From Diphasiastrum complanatum (Eukaryota; Streptophyta; Lycopodiopsida; Lycopodiales; Lycopodiaceae): a stretch of DNA of 64,000 nt. Location: positions 33,904,645 to 33,968,644 of the forward strand of contig CM055100.1 in assembly GCA_029204225.1 (NCBI GenBank). Direction: 5' to 3'. This document shows, one piece after another, positions 47,101 through 59,100 of the stretch. Each line of letters opens with the position of its first letter. Within the stretch, counting starts at the first letter, position 1. A program made the position numbers and the translations under genes. The notes under the pieces were generated by a model, which had not been told where the DNA came from, made no database searches, and saw nothing but the letters and a program-made list of their open reading frames with translations.

Positions 47101-50100
47101 TGGAATTGACCATTTTGCAATCTTTGCTAATTTTGGCCCTATCAAAGTCCTACACAAAGATGCTTGACATAAAAAACTTAGCAAACCCCTAAAGCTATGA
47201 TAGATAACTTTTTATAATTTTCACAGCTGCAATTAGGATTAGAGCTTTAATTTGATACACATGTTGCCCAAAAAATTTAAAAAACGTTTCTGAGAAACGC
47301 TAGCCAAAATTAGAAACACAGTTCGGAAACACATTTCTGACTGCGTTTCAAAAATCGTAGTGCAACTATGTCTCTACTTTGGGAGCATAAAAATGTCTCA
47401 AGCATAAAGCAAATTAATCTAAATCTAACAGCAAAACAACTACCTGAATAATGAACAAATGTTCTTCAATCAATGTAAATAATAACATAACTCTCTACAA
47501 CCTCCTGGAGTGACCTGAAAAGAAATTCCTCATAAACCTTGGAGGTCATGTTGTCATAGTTGCCAGGGAACGGGAAAAAAAAAATAACGTGGCCACTGGG
47601 AACAGGAACGTTTACGAGAACTTGGAAACATGGGAATGTGGGAACACCACCTCATTAAATATAAGTTTGAAACAGCGCTCAGGAAAACCGGCAAACTGTA
47701 GGAATGAAACCAGCCTTATTTCTCAAAAACGAGTATCTTGATACTTTTGATGGTTTTTATATAGGCATATGAACCCTTTTATGGGTAACAGTCAACAAAA
47801 AACTGAGAAACTTCACAAAAAGCAACTTTTATTAGAAGATTTTGCATTTGCTACTTGGGAACGCGTTCCCACCCTTGGGAACGTGCCAAGGATTGCCTGG
47901 GAACGTGTTCCCACTGCTACGGGATGTTCCCACCTGGGAACGTGTTCCGAGAATGTTTGGTAGGTGGGAACGTGGGGAACGTGTTCCCTGGTAACTATGC
48001 ATGTTGTATGCCAAGATGATTGCCATGGTACTCTAGATACATTTCATCATGCAACCTCAAGGTGGGCTAGTCTAATATGCATTTGACGTTGTTTTCAAAC
48101 TTGATTTCTATAAAGGGCATCTTTATCTATCCTTTGACTCAATTTGTGTCTTTCTCACCAACCTAGGGCCTCGCCTGGGGAAGAAAGTAGTGATACGTTG
48201 CAATGTATGATAGCTAGTGCTTGTGTCAGCCATGCAACATATATCACCCCTCAAAAAATAGAACATCTCTTGTACCATCAGGACAACACATCTTTGGTCC
48301 CCGTATGATTTAGAGGAAGGAGTCATGACAAGTGATCCTAAATCAGTAATATCCCCCTCACATCTCGCAATAAATTGGGCATCCGAAGATAAAGTGCTCC
48401 TTTGTCTCCACCTCACCCACGGAACATAGCTCGATAACTGATCCTCTCTAGGGTGCAATGGAACCAACCCACCTCTACCTATAGTTGATGTGAAGATACT
48501 CTGAACTACCCTAAGGTAAAGCAAAGGCTGTCTAACAATCACGATTCCAAATATTGCGATCGGATAATGTCTCCATGTGGATCAAACTACAAAAAATGGG
48601 ATTTAACTCAAAGAAGAAATAAAAGAGGATGAAATGGGATTAAGCTGTTTTTTTTACCAGCTTTCCACAACAAACAAGGCATATTCTACGGTTAGATTGA
48701 CCGAAATTTGTCATTCTATTTCCATGAACTTTTATTCATGGTCTTCCACTCTCCTCATTAACTCGATCTTCTTACAAGGTATGAGAGCAAGTGAAATCAT
48801 GCTTGGTTTTCTTACATAACCAAAACATGTACTAGCGTTTCTAAAATTCCATTCAAAAGGTACATGACAATATATTTCTAATAGGAATGGCAAACAATTA
48901 ACCAACCTGACTCCACTCTCCCTAAATGTGAAGGTTGATGAAGAAAATTTTATGTAATATACCCACAAGAAAATTCTTTTTGAGTTCCAAATCGACAATG
49001 CTAGAAATCTAATCACATACTCTCTTTTCTTATACTCAATCATAAATGAACAATGTCAAAGAGTGGGGTGAAGTGATGAAGTTTAAGCAAATTTTAGACT
49101 ACAATGCAACAAACTATACAATCCTTCTTGGCTTTATTCAAAAATTAACACAAATCATGAGAAGATGAGGTTAAAGAGACCTAATCCTACTCTATGTCAG
49201 CAGAATTTGAAGTACATCAGCCAAGGGTTCCCCAGTTTTGGGGAAAATTATGAAAGGGTACCAATTTGGAAGAAGCTAGAGATATGGTAGGTCAGAAATC
49301 TACATTAAGATGTGGAAAAGAAACTGCATTGAGTACAAATTCACACCTTGAATGCATACCTGTATTGTCGCACATTGGAATTTTCTCTTAAGTGCATCGT
49401 AAACGGTTATGTCAATCTTGGGACCATAGAAAGCACCATCCCCTTCATTGATCTAAAGGAAAAGCACCAATGAAGATCCCAAAGACACATCAAAGCCTCT
49501 CATCACAGCATGGAAAATGTCAACGCGTTTTGAACTCCTAGTTTCAAACAGTGTTCCAACATATTGATTACAAGAGGTTATTGAATGAAAATGTTACTGG
49601 TGCTACAGATTATTCAGACACCTTAAGTACCAAATAGCTTTGAAGATCATTTCAAACATACCTGCCAAGGCTTCCCAAAAGAATCTAGCGCATGACTCAG
49701 AGCCTTTTCAGCACGGTCCCATGTTTCAAGTTCTCCAAGATACTTTTCTGGTCTCTATCGACAAAAGAAAACTCAACTTCAATGAAAAAAAACAATTAAG
49801 TTTTCCTTTTATCAGTGACACCAAGATTGCAAAGAAACAGTTTGTGCAAAGCCATCATAGAACAGATTAGTATGAATGACATCTATACTACAAAAGCAGA
49901 TAGAGAAATATGTGCTTGGTTATAAATTACACAATCCCCAAGAACTAAAGCTTCAATTCTTCCGCTACCCAGATGATAGTACAGAATTTGTGCATTTAAG
50001 AGAGATGTCATACTCCATACTCAACTTCTGACACGAGACAAAAATATCTTTCAGAATGGATGTGATCAATGTGAAGGGCAAATGCAAAGCAAACTGCATT

Positions 50101-53100
50101 GAAAGATCCACTTGACATATTCAAGAATTCTAGTGCAACTACTAAAGTACAAACTTTGCACTCCCAGATTAATGTTATTTGACAAATGAAAAGTAAACTT
50201 TATACACAATATTAAAATTCAAGAGTTCTAGTGCAAGTACTGCAGGGTGACGTCAAAACAAATTAAATAATTTCCTTAATGAGAGATCAATAAGTGTAAT
50301 GAATATGTGTAGTCCTGTACTACGGATTTTTTTACAACTCTCATCTATTGCTTACCAAGAAACTGTTATAAGTATCAGTCATGTCAACTAAGAACATAGC
50401 ACTCTGGCAGGCAAGACCTATTTAACAGGGATAGTGAAATGAAACAATAGATTGAGAGAACATAACTTATTGTTTCAAACTTATGACCTTGTACTGCTCT
50501 CATAAATGCTAGGAAAAGAAGGACCTTCTGATGTCCAAATAAAAAGAGACATGAAATTTCCCTACTGTGGAAAGCTCCAGCTCAAATGTGAATCCAAATA
50601 CGCCGTACGCAAACTCCAAGAAATCCAGGGCCCCTCTTACTTCATCGGTGATCTGTTTTGGAAAAAATCAGAACATATCATGCCAGAAAACTGTTATCCT
50701 TTTAGATTAGGGCATCACTCATTAACAGTTTCATCAACAGTGGAATTTAACAAATCAATGACTGGCTATTATAAACACACAAAAGGACATGACGGAGAAT
50801 TAAATGCCTTGGAACCGTAGAACAATTCTGACTGAGCTCTTAAATATGGTCACATGATAAATGCCATTTCTACTTATATTGATAAATTGCCCATTTGGAA
50901 AGAAACAATTGTTGCTTGATGGAAAGTTGTTGTAAGCGGTGGTTCATTGACAAGAATAATCGAAGATACATCTACAGCTCATGGAAAGTTGTTACTTGAT
51001 GGAGAGTTGTTGTAAGCAGTAGTTCATTGACAAGAATAATTGAAGATACGTCTACAGCTCCGACCTAAGTTCTAGGATAAAAATGAGACAGTTCTTCTAG
51101 TCATATCATTGATTCGGTGGTCCAAACATTGACCAGCACTCCATCTATGTGGCAAAATATATAGAACCATTCTCGTTAAGGCAATAATAATAATCAATTC
51201 CAAACTAGCGTCAAGTCTAGGCTAAAGCTCATTGATATCTATGTGATATAGGTTTGTGCTTTCCTTAGGGTACGTGATAGTTAGAACTTAGCATCCATGA
51301 GCTCCAACAGTCCAATTTCATTCTTCTTCTTTGCTTGCAAGGTTTCAATCATAATAAAGCTTGCATACAAATAATCCTTGATTAATCAGAGAGCAATTTA
51401 AATAAAGGAATTCACAAATACCTCCCCAATATATGGCCAAGTCATTCAGAATCACATCCAGATAATTTTCTTGAAGTCCTTAGTCCAGCAACTTGGCTCG
51501 AGTTCCACACAAAAATTGATTCTTGTGATAATTTTTGCAGTCAATATGCCACTTTTGAGGAGCCTGACCTTTACAAAATATTGATTCTTTCAGGTGGCAA
51601 CTGCCTTGAAGGGGATTTATTGAACAGATCAAAATAAAAATCTTGAAAGATGCAGGCAAATTTTAGGACAAGTATGTAGATTTTCCCAGTTAAGCTATAA
51701 AGAAAACTAACAATTGCTTATACACTCGGTAAATACAAGGAATTTCAGAAAAACGTTTTGAGCAAAATTCTCCCCCCTCAAAGATGACATTTTAGGTATA
51801 TTAGAAGGATTCTCTATGTGGATTAGGTGGGCATCATAAGGAGTTCTTCCAGATTATAACACTGCTGGAATAGTTTTCAATCAATTCACACAGTTGTGAT
51901 CACATGGCTTCAGCCTCGTCTTTTGCAGAGTAGCCAACACCAATGGCAGCAATTGCTCCACTTCTAAGCAACGAAAATTTACTTGTTGCTTCTGTGCTCA
52001 CTTTTCAGCAGCAAAACGTAATCTTTCTGGCAGTGACTAATCATTTCTCTTACAGCATTTGAATCCACTCCTTTTGAAAGCAACAAAAAATATATGGTTT
52101 GTCTTCTTGAAACAAAGGCTTCAAATGATTTTCCTTACTGGTTGCACTGGCAACTAACAATCCATTCAAGCCACTGTTCAGTTTTGCCAACAAGCAATGG
52201 ATTTGCCTCTCCATCTCTACAGCAGAGTTGGTCTCCCAACCAAGTTCCCATCTCTTGGGAACTTGTTTCCTGGTCACATTTCAAACATCACGCTTCCATG
52301 CATGTTACCAACCAGGACCGCATGGCATATCCAGAGCCACATTCCCACATTCCCTGGTCACTATGCTTCTATCAGCTCGTTCTCTGAAAGTGATAAGCTC
52401 ACATTCAACCAGCAACTTGAGAACAAGAAACTACATAATCAATGCTGAAATAATAGCTGTTTAGAGCAAAAAACTAATTACAAATTTGAGCATGGCCTTC
52501 ACGAGCCTCCACAACTATGAGGCCATACATATTACTTTACTCTATTTACCTAAAAAGGAGTAACATAATAATATAATATTTCTCAGCAACAAAAGTTCAT
52601 CACAAATCCACCTGTTTAGAGCAAAAAACTAATTACAAATTTGAGCATGGCCTTCATGAGCCTCCACAACTATGAGGCCATACATATTACTTTACTCTAT
52701 TTACCTAAAAAGGAGTAACATAATAATATAATATTTCTCAGCAACAAAAGTTCATCACAAGTCCACGCAGGTAAATTTGTTCTCCACGCTAACCTTAAAG
52801 CAACTAATGTATAACTTTTGTATTGCAAAATGGGTGTAGTTCAGTTTCCTTCAAGGAAAAAAAATTTCATCGAACACGAATACAACATAAAGCTATAGAC
52901 AATATTGAGCAGGCAATAATCTATCCAGCTATGATAATTTATCCATCATGATTGAGTGAATAGTAGCCTACAACACAAGCGTATTTTTGTATCCAAAATG
53001 CATTTTTCAAACAGACCAACAGATAGATATTTACCTGAGCTTCTGTACAAAATATATGAGCATCATCCTGCAAAAATAAATTTGGACAACAAATGCTCAT

Positions 53101-56100
53101 GCTTCGATCTGAGAAAAATTAAATGGAAAAGTATGAAAGAGCACTTGCAAAGAAAAATCTCATGGAAACGTATGGAAGAACATGTACACACGAAAAACAT
53201 CTAAAACGTTTGCCAAGAAAAGTGGTACTTCAAGCCTAGTAAAGGCCATAATATCACTCTCAACTTGACAATCTCCATCTTTGGACTTCCAAATAGACAG
53301 CATTGAAAACGTCATACTCTTTGCATTTTTCTACTCTTTATCCCAAAACTTGGTTCCCAAAAAGTAGAAAATACAACTGGATATTCTATGCAAAGGAACC
53401 AGGGCTTTGATTCTGCCCTTTATAAATACCAGGCAGTATCTGGTTTTTATTTTATTTTATTGCATCATCCTACATGCAGAAGTCTAAACAATTCAACTTC
53501 AAAGAGAGTAGTTTTTACGAACTTGTTGGAATCGCCTCACGCGGGTCAGGCCTGTTAAAGCACCGCTAAGCTCATTTCTATGAAGAACACCAAAGTCAGC
53601 TAACCGTAGTGGGAGCTCTGCAAATCAATAAAATATTATCATAAGATCAAATCTCCTCAAAAAAGAGTGTAATTGGTCTTGTTGCGGTTAGACTCTGTGA
53701 GAACTAATCTCACACACAATGAAGTCTCCTGTCAAGCTCAAAATTATTCAATGCAGCTTTTCAACTGATGGTTCTATTACGTTTAACACAAATGTAGCTC
53801 GCATCAATCTATGCTCCGCAGCTAGTCACTTCTGCACACCAAGTTTCTCATAGGAAAATCTTCAAAGCCTCCAAAGAATACCTCAAACCAGGGCAATCCT
53901 GTGCCAACAGGACATTCACACTAGCCCGATAGAGCAGTTACAAGCAAAACATCTTCTTTGCCCACATTGCAAAAACCTCGTAAATACATGCAAACCCAGT
54001 ATGCTATTTTTTGAATGCCAAGATGCAAACAGCATGTATTTGACAGGCTTATTCATTAAAAAAAAACCTTAATTTCCCTGATCTTTTTTGTTCAATGCTC
54101 AAGAAGCTTCTGCATCATTGATACCCAAATCTGTGAATTTGTTCATAACAGTCCTATACATTAAACATAGGAACAATCTAAACTCATGAAAAGGTTATAA
54201 CGGATGTGTTAAAATTACTGGTGCATGCACCATTGCGATTGCCATCAAAACTATATAAGCAATTTTCAAGTGATGGCGAAGAGAATCATTCATAAGGACC
54301 TAACAATTAGAGATCTCAGAATTTTTAAGATGATACTGTAGCTTTAAAACATTGCAAATCAGAACATATACACAACAGAACCAAGCACACAAGGAAATCT
54401 AGGAGGTGCAGTAAATTAATACCTCGGTATGAGCGTACCCTATGATCAAACATGAGACAATGACCTGGACAATTCATGGGCTTCAAACCAAACTCCTGTT
54501 TTTCAACCTGCATATGTAAATTGTTACATCCTATGAGAGTCAACTCAAGATGTTTGCAACAGGCCTCAAGCACTCAAAAGATACATCACCACATTTGTAA
54601 TAATGAATGCTTTTACACAGATAGATATCTCTGAAACCACAGAATAAAACAATAACTATGTCGTCCCAATTCTATTTTTGAGAGTTTCCTAGACTATGGT
54701 TTCTATGTCCTCCTCAACCTAATCTAGTTTTTCGACATTATGATTTTAGTTTTTCCACCATAAAAAAAAAAGGTTAATATTGGGCCTTATGGGAAAGAGA
54801 TAAGAAGACGATGAATGATCGATCAACCACCTAGCCTAAGGTGAGTCAAAGTGAAAATTTGAGTGATCCAGGAAGGATGTGTCATGATTCAAAGCAAAGT
54901 TAGATAAGACATTTTTAGCATCAATTTAAATGCCATTTGGAAAGATGTTTGAGAACTTGAAGCAAGTCTTGTGCATTGAACTTGTGGGGCTTAGTTACAA
55001 GCTAAGATTCACTAGCTATGCTAGAAAGCAAGACTTAAGCTAGAAAGCAGGAAGAGAATGCTTAAGGAGGCTAAAAGAGGAGCAATCATAATAAACTCAA
55101 TAAAGGAATACAATGTTGCCCTACTTATACCCTCTCCCTAAATCAAATGGAGGATTCAAAAAAGGGAGGGAAAAGGATTTGGAGGGAAAATAGTGCGCCC
55201 TTCCAATAGGAGGACCCCCACTCCAAATCAATGTGACCAAGTCCTAAAAATATAACTAGGGCCCAAGGCCAATATATGAATAAAAAGGGCCCTTAGGCCT
55301 GCTTATGCATAATAACAATAAAAGAATGGACGCGGCGAATGTAATGAGCCAAGTCCATAACTCTCCCCTGCAGAAAAACAAAGCCCTCCACCGGCTACCA
55401 ACAGGGGAAGCATGAGCATCAGACAACAACTGAGGACGAATGGAAAGAGAACTGGGGATACATAAGGCACCATAGTGGTATAAACGATCATCAACAATAG
55501 TATAAACCTGGAACTTCCGAGAGGACGAAAGGGGACGAGTATGATAAACATCAGAAAAGTCAGAACAAGACAAATATGCGGCTGGTAAATCATCAAACCA
55601 AGAAGGAACTGAAGCAACAATACTATGTAACAATGCAGGAAGACGAGATAAAGCATCAACTGCCGTGTTTGCCTTGCCTGGACGATACACAATATCAAAA
55701 TGAAAAGACTGTAAAAATTGTAACCAACGATATTGACGATCACTAAGATCACGCTGAGAAAAAAGATAACGAAGAGACTGACGATCAGTAATAATATCAA
55801 AGGGAACACGATACAAATAATGACGCCATTTCTTAAGAGCGTGGATGACAGCAAGTAGCTCTTTTTCATATACATAGTAACGTTGCTCATAAGAGCGCAA
55901 ACGACGAGACTCATAAGCAATAACACACTCGGACTGACGGAGAAGAGCGCCTAAACCAATAGCACTAGCATCAGTCTCAACAATAAAACGTTGATCAAAC
56001 TGGGGAAGACACATAACAGTAGCAAAAACAATGGCATGACGTAAAGCATCAAAAGCAGTTTGACACTCAGAAGTCCAAACAAAGGAATGAGACTTCTTTA

Positions 56101-59100
56101 GTAACGAATGAAGCGGAGCAGCCACAGTGGCAAAATACTTAACAAGACGACGAAGATGGGTTGCCATAACTAACAGCCTCCACCAATCTGCAGGAAGGTT
56201 GACGGAGAAAAATCGATGAAAGTGATGGGTGGTAGGGCGCTGGACAGCCTCCACCAATCTGCAAGAAAGTGCTCTGATACAAAGTTACAAGCTAAGATTC
56301 ACTAGCTATGCTAGAAAGCAGACTTAAGCTAGAAAGTAGGAAGAGAATGCTTAAGGAGGCTAAAAGAAGTGCAATCATCATAAATTGAGTAAAGGAATAC
56401 AATGTTGCCCTACTTATACCCTCTCCCTAAATCAAATGGACGATTCAAAAAAGGGAGGGAAAATAGTGCGCCCTCCCAATAGGAGGATCCCCACTCCAAA
56501 TCAATGTGACCAAGTCCTAAAAATATAACCAAATAGGGCCCAAGGCCAGTATATGAATAAAAAGGGCCCTTAGGCCTACTTATGCATAATAACAATAAAA
56601 GAATGGCCGCAGCGAATCCACATCTGTTTAAAGACTCCAATAAGTTTTCTAGAAAACAATATCTGCAATCTTGTGGATGCAAGATAGATATAGCCCTTTC
56701 TGAAAAACAAGAGAAGCTCACGTGTTTATTATGAGCTTGTCACTCAAGCTCCTCTCTGCAATATGGCCGATGCATAGTTTTGGGAAATATTTTCCACATG
56801 GGAGACGAGAATCCCCTAGGAAAGGGGAACGATAATCGAAAAACAAGATAGAAAAGGATAGAAATTACGTTGACATCATTTACATTGCAAAGGAGTGAAA
56901 TTATGTTAAAATAAAGTCAACAAGACTCCTAATAAACGTTCAAATTTGGCGTTTAACCAAATGACATGCCTTATGTTATTGGGAAACATGATTCCCCGGA
57001 GCGTTTCCCCATAATGTTTCCTACGCATAGATGTTAACTTAGCGTAAACTAGAATTATGGTCTTCAGCACATCTCATTCCTTTATGCAACAACATACTTC
57101 CATGTTAGATGGTTAGCCAATGGAGATGGTCTCATCATATAAAATACCTGGAGTATTTTTCAAAAGTCCTATCTTAGCAAAAGACACACCTTTCAATTGG
57201 ATAGGGAAGGGAAACTCATCCTTGGTCAGTTTGAAATTTTATGTTTTAGGAGGTATGTTTGTGACTTGATGAGGGAGTATAAACTCTTTGACACATTGGT
57301 ATCTCCTACAACTATGTATGCAACATAGGGATGGTGCAAATGACTTACAAACTCTATCTCGTAATCTTATCCTTACAAAAGGAACCACATAATGCGACCA
57401 TGCTTATCTCTCTCCTTGGCTCTCCAATATTTAGGTCCGATCTTCTAGAGCACCGTACTTCATTAACTAGGAGTGATCTTGATCCTAGAACATGCAGCAT
57501 TCTAAAAAACACTAAAGTTTCAATCAAGTACTTTGATGCCTTTACGCATCAACTACAAGAGCCATAATGATAGATTCTAGAATGACCACAGGTAGCTGTA
57601 GCAAGAAGAATACAATGCTCTATGTTAAGACATGATGATAGAGTTCAACTAAAGACAGGCTCCAGTATCATCAATTTCTTCCCCCACATCTTGGTAGAAC
57701 TTTGCATCTCTCTCTCGTAGCTTGAAACTCAACAGCGTCTTGCTTGAGCTGGTTCTCAATTAAGAACAGATCTATTTGAACTATCCTATCAAAATTTCTA
57801 GTTTTCACAACCACTTTATGTTGAAGAGTAATGCCTATTTTACCCCTTTGGCTAAGCATTAATTATGTTGTAAGTTGTACATTGCTGGGGCATGGGGCAT
57901 GGGGCATGTTATTATTAAATACATGAGACCCCCTATTTGTAACTTAAATAAATTAGGGCGAGTGGCCCGCTTGGCCAAGTAGCTCACTCATATGATTGAC
58001 ACCTATACTTTCCATGCATGTACTTGAGGTGCTTGCCTTGCCTCACAAGGGACTTGGAGGACCCAGGCCTTCTTCTCTCTGTCTCTCTAGCAATTCATTT
58101 TCTCTTTTAACTTTTGGTGTTGTGAGGTGCTTATGCAATTCTCCTTGTAATTGATGTTTTCCATAGCTAAGTTTCTCAAGCTTTCCTAGTTGATCTAGTA
58201 TTGCAGTTAAGACACTCCATAGCTAGGTCTTGCAATTCATCACTTTATTGCTGAATTCTTGGTCTACCGGAGCTATGATAGTGTTTTATTGAAGAGGGAT
58301 GTCAACTATTAATTCCATCATGACTTAAACAGCTATCCTTGAAGTGTTTTCACCAAAACAAAATCATACACTTTAAGCTTCAGCTTTGTGCATAGAATGC
58401 ACTTTCAATTTGCTTCAATTTTTCCTTATGTTTCTCCAATTATTGAGAACCTCTTGCACATAATAGCTCAAAACTTTTGTAGTTAATATGTGGCAGTCGT
58501 ATTTGAAGTTCCCAAAAGCATGTTTCCAGATTTCAATTTCCACAAGCCATAGTACATGAATTGCAAATCGACCAGCACATTACTTCACTTGTATCAAGGG
58601 AGTCGGGACACTATTTTGCAGCATAGTGTGCCTTACACCCTTTATGATATATGGTGTATAATGTACTAGTGACACTATTTCTACTTTCTTATCCTTCAAA
58701 ATCAACTTTTTCATCAACTTTTTGAAAGAGCTAAGAATAAATTTTAAAAACTTAGGACAACAGACATCTCTGGCAGCTTCATATGCATCTGGTCTTATGG
58801 AATAACTATATGTGCAACATCCTAGATTCAAAAGAAACACCAAATAAAAAAGAGAGAAAATCAAACCTCAAATACAAACATATTTTCTTTGTAATTGGCT
58901 GCATGGCCAGAAATTTCCCATAGTTGCATGTTGTACATGTTTGGTGTCACAACCTGCAAGCAATCAAATAAGTGTGTACAGAAGGATGTAAAAGGTATTA
59001 TTTGTCTTGGAAGGATCATATGGAAGTAACAGAAATTCAGCTTGAGGTTGAAATGACCACAAGGGTCAAAAGTGACATAGGATGATAGACATTGCCATTT

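Larger units (their letters stand above)
44237..47370. mobile_element. H2: hAT-type element, 3134 bp, exact 8-bp target duplication
   Basis: The left end is CATAGTTGCCCAAAAATGCG. The right end as reverse complement is CATAGTTGCACTACGATTTT. TCTCTACT flanks both sides (44229-44236 and 47371-47378), an exact 8-bp duplication as made by hAT transposases. Subterminal sequences carry repeats of AAACGCGTTT and GAAACGC type. No transposase is inside; instead there are a second CATAG-type terminus at 44441 and a fragment of copia (C6). So it is non-autonomous and composite. Confidence 0.85.
42864..49359 (-). other. ThrRS intron of 6.5 kb containing H2 and H3
   Basis: Apart from the elements listed separately, the sequences 42864-44228, 47379-47546 and 48008-49359 show no own gene. 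A weak copia protease-like reading lies at 48123-48542. Intron ends fit the flanking ThrRS exons. Confidence 0.75.
50653..53034 (-). other. ThrRS intron of 2.4 kb with two tandem duplications
   Basis: No gene inside. It contains the tandem duplications 50911-51060 and 52457-52766 and a hAT-like end near 52367, listed separately. Confidence 0.8.
54508..58866 (-). other. ThrRS intron of 4.4 kb containing gypsy element G3
   Basis: The sequences outside G3 (54508-54992 and 56618-58866) carry no gene that I recognise. They include a hAT-like candidate near 56773-57030. Confidence 0.75.

Noticed and set aside
50506-50820. Plus-strand open frame of 104 codons
   Set aside because: It overlaps the minus-strand ThrRS exon 50566-50652 and has no family resemblance of its own.
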